Both the position numbers and the translations under genes were made by a program. The notes below the pieces were generated by a model that did no database searches, was not told the DNA's origin, and was given only the letters and a program-made list of their open reading frames with translations. A stretch of 64,000 nucleotides of DNA from Eopsaltria australis (Eukaryota > Chordata > Aves > Passeriformes > Petroicidae), in NCBI GenBank assembly GCA_034509425.1, contig JAVTVJ010000001.1:12667501-12731500 (forward strand), given 5' to 3'. Below are positions 28,401-37,700 of the stretch, one piece after another. Position 1 is the stretch's first letter, and every line of letters begins with the position of its first letter.

Positions 28401-28469
28401 GCCACACTGGTTGATGAAAGAGAGATGATCCACGAGCCATCCTGCTGCCACACGATGTACCACAGACAT
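13468..28469 (-). CDS. METTL4: METTL4, MT-A70 family adenine-N6 methyltransferase (8 coding exons)
   Basis: Coding exons in transcript order: 28469-28041, 27331-27269, 25340-24974, 22836-22767, 20950-20776, 20563-20457, 19874-19786, 13613-13468. All junctions are GT-AG with matching phase; total 1446 nt, 481 residues (human about 472). The protein begins MSVVHRVAAGWLVDHLSFIN, close to human METTL4. A second in-frame ATG lies directly upstream (28472); I chose the downstream one because human starts MSVVH. A basic KRKRK stretch opens exon 2 (residues 144-148, possible nuclear signal). Exon 4 carries the catalytic DPPW (residues 297-300) preceded by YDVIVI; exon 5 has NCLVVTWVTNRQKHLRF and AEWHWVK; the last exon has ELFARNLQPGWTSWGNEVLK, all MT-A70 hallmarks. 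Family members methylate adenine N6; METTL4 is reported to act on U2 snRNA m6Am and, with debate, on DNA including mitochondrial DNA. No disabling change is visible. It is head-to-head with NDC80. Confidence 0.96.
15488..15795 (+). mobile_element. CR1 LINE fragment lacking its 3' end, METTL4 last intron
   Basis: GGCTGAAGCACCTCCCCTAG, the 'GGTTGCTCATCTTGGAGA' segment, the 'ATAAGGAAACAATTGTTTAC' segment and 'TACCCAGAGAGGTGGTAG' are CR1 landmarks in order. The terminal 'TTGGACT...GATTCTATGA' part is missing. Confidence 0.75.
16097..16116. repeat. A20 homopolymer
   Basis: Twenty uninterrupted adenines in the last METTL4 intron. Another long A run lies near 34079-34096 in NDC80 intron 4, and T runs occur near 29761-29787 in NDC80 intron 1. 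Confidence 0.9.
18738..18776. repeat. (GT)n/(AT)n microsatellite in METTL4 last intron
   Basis: Eight GT units merge into TATGTATACATATATATATATG. A short simple repeat of no evident function. Confidence 0.9.
19918..20254 (-). mobile_element. Solo ERV LTR (copy A), sense within METTL4 intron
   Basis: This 337-bp element lies between METTL4 coding exons 6 and 7 and reads on the minus strand. Bounded by TG and CA in that orientation, it carries a TATAAATA box (19988-19995) and AATAAA (19969-19974), the layout of a retroviral LTR. The same element recurs in opposite orientation at 31040-31376. It occupies 337 of the 582 nt of this intron and ends 43 nt before the exon 7 acceptor. No target-site duplication is evident at the edges I set. 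No internal retroviral sequence flanks it. ERV class is not assigned. Confidence 0.75.
25514..26259 (+). mobile_element. ERVL-type solo LTR in METTL4 intron
   Basis: The element opens near TGTCTTGGTCTAACCCCAGC, continues with GGCAACTGAGTACCACACAG, and ends near CCCAGCCAAAACAAGGACA. I recall this as a common avian ERVL-related LTR; no database search was possible. It contains GGAATACCCCTTTGGCCAGT in its middle, which recurs in modified form at about 41920. It lies upstream of METTL4 exon 3 in antisense orientation to the gene. Edges are approximate and no internal viral genes are present. Confidence 0.65.
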
Positions 28470-28555
28470 CATAAGTCCCCTTTTCAGGATGAAAAATCAG
28501 CTCCCTGAAACCACAGCCTTCACCAACCATCCGCACTTCCTGAAGCAACCTCCTC
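28041..28555 (-). other. METTL4: METTL4 first coding exon including 5' UTR part
   Basis: On the minus strand a TTCCCACAG acceptor ends at 28556, so the exon probably runs 28555-28041 with 86 nt of leader before the ATG at 28469. The donor is AAG|GTATGT at 28040-28039, and translation continues in phase 0 into the 63-nt exon at 27331-27269. The leader contains an out-of-frame ATG at 28530. The coding part is the least conserved segment of the protein, apart from its first 20 residues. Confidence 0.75.
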
Positions 28556-28840
28556 CTGTGGGAATTTTCATAAGAATTCACTTTACAGAATTATCACTGT
28601 GTAATAAATTAGCACCTACCTTGTGACAGACATTTCCATGCACACACAGGACACACTGTTGAAACTTCTGACTTCAGCTGGTTACCCCATTGTGTTCATC
28701 CCTACACCACTCCTTTTTTTATAGTAAGCAAGTTTTATATGACTTTTTATACTTTTACATGCTATGCACTTACTCTTTTTTTAACAAGTCAGAAAACAGC
28801 CCTACAACACAACGATTATGTCTATGACTATATGACTAGA

Positions 28841-29083
28841 GTGTATATATATACTGTTTACATACCATATATATGTGTATATATAATATATATATGTTGC
28901 ACACATGCTATATAAACTCCACATATACACTATATATATGCACACACTATGTATACACACACGCTACATATATTCACACATACACACACATATATATGTA
29001 TATACACACATATACATACTATACACATATGCATACACTATATCTACACACACACATATATATACACCATGTACACATACAGA
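28841..29083. repeat. Alternating purine-pyrimidine (TA/CA) tract, METTL4 intron 1
   Basis: About 240 bp made largely of TATATA, CACACA and ACATAT steps, with few breaks, ending about 10 bp before the CpG island. Such DNA can form Z-DNA or cruciforms. The tyrosine/threonine/histidine-rich frames across it are artefacts. Confidence 0.9.
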
Positions 29084-29288
29084 GACATGGATGACTATGA
29101 CGGCGCCCGGGAGCAGTAACACAGGCACATGGGCAGCCGCGGGCCCAACGCCGCTGAGGCCAGGCGCCGACTCTGATCCCCGCGGGCACACAGGGACCAA
29201 GAGCTCCGACTTTTCCCCAGGAAAGCTCTCGGCGGCTGGAGAAAAGCCCGGGGCTCGCCGTAGCCCGGCAGCGCCGGCACACACTCAC

Positions 29289-29400
29289 CGCGGGTGCAGC
29301 CATGCCGCTGTACGGCCATGGCCCTTCCCGAGCCCATCCGGGGGCTGCCATCCTCCCGCTCCCCGCGCTTCCCAGCGCTCCTCCTCTTCCCAGGGCTCCG
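29289..29400 (-). other. METTL4: Predicted METTL4 non-coding exon 1
   Basis: The minus strand has a strong splice donor CGCG|GTGAGTGT with its GT at 29288-29287, inside the CpG island and facing the METTL4 coding exons. This would be the 3' end of a non-coding first exon joined to the acceptor before 28555. The upstream edge near 29400 is a guess because no transcript is available. The exon contains two ATGs (29319 and 29303), the first in a strong Kozak context with G at -3 and +4. Confidence 0.5.
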
Positions 29401-29436
29401 CCTGCCCGCGCAGCTCGGCCCGGCCCGGCCCCGCCG

Positions 29437-29483
29437 TGACGCGATCTGTGTGACGCGCTCTGTGTGACGCTCTGCGGGACGTC
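29437..29483. promoter_or_regulatory. Phased array of CRE/ATF-like half-sites
   Basis: TGACGC occurs at 29437-29442, 29451-29456 and 29465-29470, exactly 14 bp apart, within an imperfect 14-bp tandem repeat. The palindrome GACGTC follows at 29478-29483. TGACG is the half-site of the CREB/ATF consensus TGACGTCA. Binding is inferred; only the motif array is seen. Confidence 0.5.
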
Positions 29484-29495
29484 CGGGCGGGCGGA

Positions 29496-29501
29496 TTTGA
29501 A
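29496..29501 (+). promoter_or_regulatory. NDC80: CHR-like cell-cycle element (TTTGAA) at the NDC80 start region
   Basis: TTTGAA matches the cell-cycle genes homology region bound by DREAM/MuvB. A GGGCGGGCGG run lies just upstream, resembling a CDE. NDC80 is a G2/M gene, which fits repression through this kind of element. The site is about 70 bp upstream of the predicted exon 1 donor, so it should sit very near the transcription start. Function is inferred. Confidence 0.45.
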
Positions 29502-29567
29502 ATCGCGAAGAGGAGGCGGCGGCGCTGGCAGTAACGGCCGGGCGGGGAGCGGCTCGGCTCTCTGCGG
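29500..29567 (+). other. NDC80: Predicted NDC80 non-coding exon 1
   Basis: A donor GCGG|GTGAGT lies at 29568 on the plus strand within the CpG island. The next acceptor ahead of the NDC80 start codon is TTTTCAG ending at 31733, leaving a 10-nt leader before the ATG at 31744. The exon's 5' limit is uncertain. Unlike the METTL4 leader, this short leader contains no upstream ATG. Confidence 0.55.
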
Positions 29568-29899
29568 GTGAGTGGGCCGGGGCTCCGCGGGCGAGCGAGA
29601 GGGCAGTGGCAGCAACACCAGCATCGCCTCAGCCACTGGGACCGGTGTCCGTGAGTCTCAGGGTGGCCTCGCTGCTGTGTCCCTGGTCGCCTTCGGTATG
29701 ATTGGGCGCGCTTTCAAGGCGAGCGGATGGAGCTGCGCCCCTCTCTGCCGCGCTCCTACCCTTTTTTTTTTTTTTCTTTTTTTTTTCACTGCTGGCGTGT
29801 TAGCTCTGGCAAACTGCTCTTAAATCTCTGCTCAAACTCTGCTCTTATAGCGTCTTATGTCAGCAGCAGCGTGGCCAGCAGGAGCAGGGCAGTGACAGT

Positions 29900-30446
29900 C
29901 CGCCTGTACACTGGGGAGGCCGCACCTCCAGTGCTGTGTCCAGTTCTGGGCCCTTCGCTACAAGGACATTGAGGGGCTGGAGCGTGTCCAGAGAAGGGCA
30001 GCGGAGCTGGGGAAGGGTCTGGAGCACAAGTCCTGTGAGGAGCGGCCGAGGGAGCTGTGGTTGTTTATCCTGGAGAAAAGGAGGCTCTGGGGAACCTTAT
30101 CGCTCTGGGACCACGTGAAAGGAGGCAGGTGGGGGGCAGGCAACAAGCGAGAGGACACGGTCTCAAACTGCGCCAGGCTTAGGTGGGATAGCTGGAGGAA
30201 TTCCTCCACAGAAAGGGCGATTATAAACTGGAATGGACTGCTGTCATAAATGAGTGTGTTAAAGTTGCTTAAAGAACCTCCACACCTGCCCAGCGTGGTG
30301 GTGGAGTCAGTGTCCCTGGCGGTGTCTAAGGAAAGGCTGGATGGAGCACTTACTGCCCTGGTCTAGCTTACAAGGTGGTGCTTAGTCCTAAGTTGGACTT
30401 GATGATCTTGCAGGTCTTTTTCAACCTACTTGATTCTGTGACTCTG
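29900..30446 (+). mobile_element. CR1 LINE fragment in NDC80 intron 1
   Basis: Landmarks in order: GTGTCCAGTTCTGGGCCCTT, AAGGACATTGAGGGGCTGGA, GCTCTGGGGAACCTTATCGC, GTTGGACTTGATGATCTTGC and GATTCTGTGACTC. It starts about 140 bp beyond the edge of the shared CpG island, runs sense to NDC80, and has a near-complete 3' end. Confidence 0.88.
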
Positions 30447-31039
30447 GAAACTAGTCACTTGCTATGTTAGTGAAAATAATTCAATCTCTCTGTGGTCGAT
30501 CCCAGTTAAGATAAGGAATTAATGTAGTGTCTTTCCCAGAGACAGTGAGGTCATGGATACACTGCCCTATGAATCAGGCCTGACCTAAACTTCTGTGGTG
30601 GTTTGTGAGCGGTGGGAGTAGGAGTGAAATGGAATGCAGTGTATGTTAATAATGTGTTTTGATAATGTTTTTAATGGAGGGTTTTTTGATTAGCTGTAAT
30701 TCAGTCATTAAAGCCCATCCCATAAATAAAATAGAACTTCTATAGAGGGCTAAAGTTGGCTTTTTTTCCTCAGACTTCAAAATTACTTCAAATTCCCCCT
30801 TAATGTCACTGTGGGGACAATGGTATTAATATTCCAGTTTGATTTATATTCTGCCTGCATGGTCTGAAGAGAGCCATAATATTATCTCAGAATTATTTTC
30901 CAGTTATTGTGGGAGATCATTTGCGAATGAATGAGTAGGCTCAGAATGAGCAGCTCAGGAGCTGTTGTATGGCTTGTAGAAGCAGCGGCCTGGGACAGCC
31001 ATTCAGGCCTACACGAGAGTCCTGTGTAGAAGAGCAACT

Positions 31040-31376
31040 TGTTACACCTATCTTAACTTTGATAAAGACTTTCTGTTCTCTTGGGAAAGGTGCACACTGG
31101 AGCACTGACTACAACCATAAGCACCAGGTGTGAATATTTTTCCTGCCTCCCAGAAGGCTGGGAGGCCGCGTGTTTGAGTACATGGCTGATAAGGGCAGAA
31201 ATGTCTGCTCTAATGAATGTTTGGTGGTGTCAGCTGTTTTGTCTTTCCTCCTGCATGTTCCCAAGGCTTTCTTTAAACTTTCCCATAGTAGAAACATATA
31301 AATACTGGAGCGTGTGTAATAAAGATGGACCCTGCTGGAAGAAGCAGTGGTCTCTGTTGTTTTCCAAACTGCTCCA
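31040..31376 (+). mobile_element. Solo ERV LTR (copy B), sense within NDC80 intron 1
   Basis: This is the same 337-bp element as at 19918-20254, here on the plus strand. It starts TGTTAC and ends CTCCA, with TATAAATA at 31297-31304 and AATAAA at 31318-31323. It lies about 360 bp before the acceptor of the NDC80 start-codon exon and is sense to NDC80, so it could in principle act as an alternative promoter. No clear target-site duplication is visible. A spurious open frame crosses both copies, which explains the similar hypothetical peptides at the two places. Confidence 0.75.
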
Positions 31377-31743
31377 TGGCTGAAGTGCTAAGCAGTACTC
31401 GTAGTAGTGTGGACTGAACTGAAAAATTTCTCTAGCTCTTTTGCTTTTGGAACCTGTTGGTTTGAAGTGACCAAATATAAAGAAATGCAAAACAGTAAGT
31501 TTGAAATTAGCACTGACACTTTCCTCTATAAAACAGTTGATTTAAAAGACTGCGACTGTTCCTATATATTTCTGGGGTCTAACATAAATAATCTTTTTTC
31601 TTTCTTCCTTTTTTTTTGTCCAATGTACAGGTCTACTTGTTTATTCTGAGCCTTTGGAAAATCATTGTAGCATTAGAAAAGAAAATACCCTTAGATCCTA
31701 GATTTTCCAATACTGAGGGATTGTGATTTTCAGCTCAGGCACA

Positions 31744-34700
31744 ATGAGGCGAAGCTCAGTTACTGCTGGAAGCAGTGGTCGGCAATCTGTGATGGCACTG
31801 AGAGTGCAGGACACCAACAAGATGAGTCTTCAAACACCTCAGAGGTAAATCTTGGTGGTTACATTGCTAAAAATAAGTATATAAAACTGATTCTGCTGAG
31901 ATTTATCATTTCGTGTGTGTGGGTGGAGTAGCAACTGAAGGGAAAAATGGAAACAGTGAGAAGAAGGCTCCTTGCACAAGTGCTCCAGTTTTGGAAAAAT
32001 ACTTCCTTTAACCTTTTTGTGTACCTGTGTTACATTTCAAATAGTAACACTTTCATACATGTTTCTTAGGAGGTGTATGGGTGCATCAATTGACCTTACT
32101 AAGAGGTTGCTGTGATGAAGGTGCTTAGAAATACATGTGTGTGTATAGCTGTTGTATGAGGAAAAGATGAATTGGTAGAAATAGTCACTTGACTCATTCT
32201 TTCTACTCCTCAGGAAGGACAGAAGTACCTTTGGGAAGTTGAGCATGGGCAAATCTACATCTGGAGCTTCAGAAAGAAAAGTCAGCTGGTTTGGGAAGAG
32301 GTATGGATAGCTTTTGTTCTCTGCACTGTAAATTAAATCAAAAATGGTCCTACGTAATTTTGGCATTTTTCTTTCTTGACAGATTTTCATTATAAGGAAT
32401 AATGGATCTGAGGCAAGCAGACCTTCAGGTCTGCCTTCCTCCAGTCCTTGATCACTAAACAATAATGCTGTGGAGCAGGAATTACTTAGGGAGCTGTTTT
32501 TTTTTTTTTTTTCTTTTGGGAATGATGTGCACTGCAGACCTTAAGAGTATCTCATTACATTTTCTTGTTTAAGGAAGAATGACATCTGAAATATACTGTG
32601 TTACTTTCCTCTCTCCAAGATACAAACCTTCCAAAAATCTATCATCTTTCTGTTTAGTTCATGATTTTCTGTGTTGTATCTTCTCTCACAGGACCCCAAT
32701 GTCGCATGGGTCTATTCCTTTTAAATATTCCTTAAATATTTTAGTCTTTATTTACAGTCACCAATGTGATTTTTTTTCTTTATCTTTAGAGTATTTTTCT
32801 GCTCTCTAAAAGTTTATTTCTTTCAATAAAATGAACGAAGTATTCACCTAGGATGCAGTAAACCCTTTGTTGCACATGTGGCATTGTGGCACCCAGGTTG
32901 ATGATATTTTTCCAATGACCTTAAATTAAGAGAAAACTTAAAGTGTCACTTTGTATAATAAATGCAAAAAAACCATAAAAATAGCAATTGTGACTTAAGC
33001 ATGAAGAGAGTTCTTCTTTATATATATTGTCACAAGAGCTGCGTTTATTGTCTGTCCTTAGGCCGAGTGGGGCTGGAGTGTTACGGAACAGCCAGTATGG
33101 AGTGTTTGGTACAGAAAAGATAAAGGATCCCAGGCCCCTGCATGACAAGGCATTTTTCCAGCAATGTATCAAGAAGCTTTATGAGGTAACATATTAACTT
33201 ATTCTGCATGTATGCTATGAGGTGTAAAATGTACTAATCAAAATGTTTATTTATCTTGGTTTCAGTTCTAAGTTTTATTTAGTGACTGGTATTCCATGTT
33301 TCTTTTCCACAGTTCCTTGTTGAGAGTGGTTATGCCCACAGTGTTTCCATGAAATCGCTGCAGTCTCCATCAGTTAAGGAGTTTTTAAAGATCTTCACCT
33401 TTGTCTATAGATTCCTCTGCCCATCTTATGAACTTCCTGAATCAAAATATGAAGAGGAAATTTCCAAAGTTTATAAAGACCTTGGGTAAGATGATTATTG
33501 TTAGTCTCCTGGGCTAAATAGATATGCTATGGCTAGAAATTTAAAAGCTAAGAATTCTGCATTGACACTTGAGAATGGATAGGTTTCTTTATTCACATGA
33601 GATTCTAAAACTACAGTGTTGTGATTGTTTTGTTTCACTTTTGTTTAGCTCTAGGTTTACTCTTTGATTTTCAGAGTCTACTATACAATTTATATTTGAA
33701 TTTGAAGAACTATAAGCTCTTGGAATCTTGCTTTGTAATGCAAAATTTAATTGATTATTTGTATAAAACTTTGAAAGGCAAGACACGATTTTCTTCTACA
33801 GACCTTTCTGTTCATTCTGTTAAAATCTAAGAACTAAAATTTCCAGAATTTTGGATCAAGTTAATATAGTTTAAAATATGTTTTCCTGCAATTTTTCTCA
33901 TTCTGCTTTCAAAGCAGACTGTGGAAATAACAAAAATTACTGTTGAGGTGAAAAAAACACTAAGTACCTGAGTGGTTAATTGCTGAGTTTGTTCAGTGTT
34001 TGAAATCATTAACACCCCAACACTTTCCAGGAAAGGAAATCCTCTGCCTGTTGATAATTGTGAATTTTCAGTCTTGTTAAAAAAAAAAAAAAAAAAGAGT
34101 GTATTTTACTTCTGTAGATTTGAACCCATGATGGTGTGAAAGCACTAGGACTCCTTAAATGTAGGTGTGAATCTATTTTGTTCACTTCTTGGCACTTTAA
34201 TAACATTTTGTTTTAATCTGTAACATTTGAAACTGCTGACCTAGCTTGAAATGTTGAAAAGGATTACACTCTGCTGCACCAAGAGTGTAATTCTGGATAA
34301 AATTACTAATTCTGACAACTCACTTTAAGCTGTTTTTTGAGAATTCAAGGGGCATCTGGATGACACTCTTAATCATATGGTTTAGTTGTAGGCAGTCCTA
34401 TAAAGAGCAGGGAGTTGGACTTGTTGATCCTTAGGGGTCCCTTTCAAACCAAGATATTCTATGAATCACAAAATGAGAAACCCATGATAATTGAATAAAA
34501 TAGTGCTGTAAGAACTTGACTTATTTCCTTTGATTTACAGTATAAAGTACAATTGAGTTTGCTCTTCCTTATGTGCCTTCATCTAAAAATGTGCTGCTCT
34601 GTTTTCGTAATGTGCTGGTTTGTTTCCATCACTGTTTACCACAGCTATTTAAAATGTATTTTCTTTGGCCTTATAGGTACCCCTTTACTCTGTCAAAGAG

Positions 34701-37700
34701 CTCCATCTACACTGTGGGTGCACCACACACATGGCCTCACATTGTAGCCGCTTTGGTCTGGTTAATTGATTGTATCAAGGTAACATTTGTCTTCAGATAA
34801 ATATTTCCACTTCAGATAAATATTCCAGGCTGGAATGTTAATTTCAATACAGATCTAGTAAATATTTTCTACGGATCTCCTTGTTTAACATATACCTAAA
34901 GAAAAAGCTAGATGTTCTTAGCTGTCACCTGGGAGCTAACCCTCAGCCTTATGTTTTAGTGACATTTAAAGTGAACTTTTCATGTTATATTGTGATAATT
35001 TTTTTTCTTTACATTTACGCACTGGATAAATTCATGTATTAAAAAGATGGGAAAATGCTGACTTAAACATACATTAAATATGAGAAGTTAATTGATATAA
35101 TCACTGAGTAGAACATGTATCTTCAGTGCAAATGTTGTGACATCTGCCATTCTCTCCTAAATTTGAAGTCTAAGGATGGAATTTTCAATTGAAATTATTC
35201 AAATGTCCTGTGATTCTTATACGGAGTGGCAAGTTTTGTGTTTGGGTGGGGTTTTTTTATTTAATTTTGATTTTGTTTGGTTTGGGTTTTTTTTAATAGC
35301 AGTAACTGTTGTTGCTGCCAGCTCAGGTCTGAGCAAATTTTGGAATCTGTGACAGAAGTTCACCACTGCTGAATTAAGCACCCATGAAAATCCTGTTCTT
35401 TTTTGCTGAAAAGACACCAAGCAGTCTGGCAGTGTTGACTGTCCAGTTCATGCCTCCTTGCCTGTGTGTTTAATCAACTCAACACAGGCTCATTACAACC
35501 TGCTTGCTGAAATCCTAATCCAGTGTTACTCTGCGTCTTATTGTGAAACCAATGAAAACTAATGGGTGTGTTCACATTTGCTCTTTGTGTGTACACCTCT
35601 GCTTTTCAGATGTGCAGTGCAATGAGGGAAAATGCACCATCGTTCGATGAAGGACAGAGCAGGGGAGAAGAGACAGATGATGGAATTGTCGATAACAAGG
35701 TACCATAAAAAGCATATTAGAATCAGAATTGCTCAGCTGAATTTTGCCATGTGCTGTAACAACACAACTTAAATACAGTTTAGATTGTTGTGTCATGTAT
35801 TTATAGATTCTGTTTCCTTTTATATTCACGACACTTTCTAGGAAGTAGAGTAGCATTCTGTAAAAAGCCTGATCAACTATTTCCTGAGCAGGCATCATAG
35901 CCAATCTATTGGTGAAGACTGGGTATTAAACAGAAATGCCTTATTGTCCGAGTATCTACTGTTTCAGTTATCCTTTGTGGGGAAAGGGAATCATTACGCT
36001 GTTTATTGTTTTAGTAGAGTTTCTGGTATATTTTGCTTTAGCACTCAAGACTTCTGAGGTTAACAGCAGTGCAGTGTAAAGTCAGGGACTTAATTCTAAA
36101 TATAGTGGCTTCTGCCAATATCTACTCAGTTGACTATGTAGAAATCGGTTGTAATGTTTTATTTCTGAGCCACAAAATAGGGTGGCAATGAAATTCAGAT
36201 GCTTAAAAATCCAACAGCTTGCTTTCTTTTTAATTTATCATAGGTTATTAGTACTACTTAGATTTAACTCAGTCTTAACTCACAACAGGTGTTCGAAAGG
36301 GGTTGCATTATAAACTAAAACATTTAATTAGAAAATTGCAAAAATCAAGTTAAATCATAATTTTGGACTAAGGTTACAACCTGATGGATGGTAAGTAAAA
36401 ATGCTTTTGAACTAAATATGTTCTTCTACGCTGACACTTATGCATTTATGTTGATACAAAATTCACAATACTGGTGTAATTGCTTCTGAAAAATATGTAA
36501 CTTAGTGTCTAGCAAATTCTTTTTGGGTAACCTTTCTTTAATTCTAGATTAGGTCTTTGACATCTGCAGATCTGAATTTTGATGGTCATATTTACTGAAG
36601 AGGTCTGGTAAACAGATCTACAGTTTCCATCAACCAGCCTGAGAGAATCATAATGCATCAAGATGCAAAATTCTTAAATATTGTACCTACGATCCTTGTT
36701 GAATATCCCAGAAAAACACAGCATTTCCAGACCTTTCTTAATGTGAATTATAGGTGCCTCTTTCTGCCTGAATATAATCTGTTAACATTCTATATTCAAA
36801 GGGAGGAAAAAGTTGAATTTTACAAAAGTACAAAGCAGTGAAAGATATTTTTGGTGTCTGTTTAATTCCACTGATTGAGTAGCTTTATACAATCTAGATA
36901 TTTTACAGGCCTTGGAATTCTTGAAGTGAAAGATTTTTAAATTGTTTTCAGCTTTTCATGGAGTATTCTGTGAAGTGCTATGAGCTTTTCATGCAAGGCA
37001 GAGATACTTTCGAAGAATTGGATGCTGAAATGCGGTCAAAATTAAGTAAGTTTTCAAGTTTTAATTAAGTATTCAATTGTGTTACTGGTTTCTTTTCTCC
37101 TAGCATCAGTTTGTTCAGTTTACAAGTGAAAGTGGTCTGAGATAAGGGAACCTGAAATTCCTAAGTACCTTTCAGTTACTTCAACTTAATTCTCCCTTTT
37201 TTAAATCTATTTTTAGCAGTACAGATGGATAAGTCATGATCTGCAGGCAGCTGTAGCTGTGTCACCTGGTTTTTTAATGGCTTTGTCACAGAAAACCAGT
37301 ATACAAGTCTTCAGATACGAATTCCATCTATGCAGATGACTCTTATTTCTGTCTGACAAAGTTAACAATTAAAAAAAAGAAAAATGTTGTCAGAGGATGC
37401 ACACCTGATAAGTAAGAAAGTTCATCTTTTGAAAGCTCTGAAAAGAATTCCAAACTGTTGTGAGGGTTCCTGTATACGATTCAGCATGCACCTGTGTTTG
37501 TCTTCAGGGAGGTGGAAAATGAGGTTTTTTTTACTCACTCATTTCACCACCTATAGAAATACAAACAGATTTTGAGAACAAGGAAGAAAAACATTTCTTA
37601 CTTTCTTTGCTCTCCTATGAAAAGCCAGACTAAGGGCCCTTTGTTTGCAAACCAGAGCCATCAGTTGGAGACGAAACAAGCTACCACACTGTTACTGAAT

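Larger units (their letters stand above)
29095..29760. promoter_or_regulatory. Bidirectional CpG-island promoter of METTL4 and NDC80
   Basis: The sequence changes abruptly from an AT/CA-rich tract to dense GC and CpG at about 29095 and returns to T-rich DNA at about 29760. The predicted METTL4 donor (29288) and NDC80 exon 1 donor (29568) point in opposite directions from the middle. No TATA box lies between them. Three TGACGC motifs 14 bp apart (29437, 29451, 29465), a GACGTC palindrome (29478-29483) and a TTTGAA element (29496-29501) lie in the gap. Head-to-head METTL4/NDC80 arrangement is also known in mammals. Confidence 0.85.

Noticed and set aside
29019..29636. 205-codon minus and 182-codon plus (28905-29453) frames over the METTL4/NDC80 promoter
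   Set aside because: They span the TA/CA tract and the GC-rich promoter; composition tracks the DNA, no motif, and they would cover both transcription starts.
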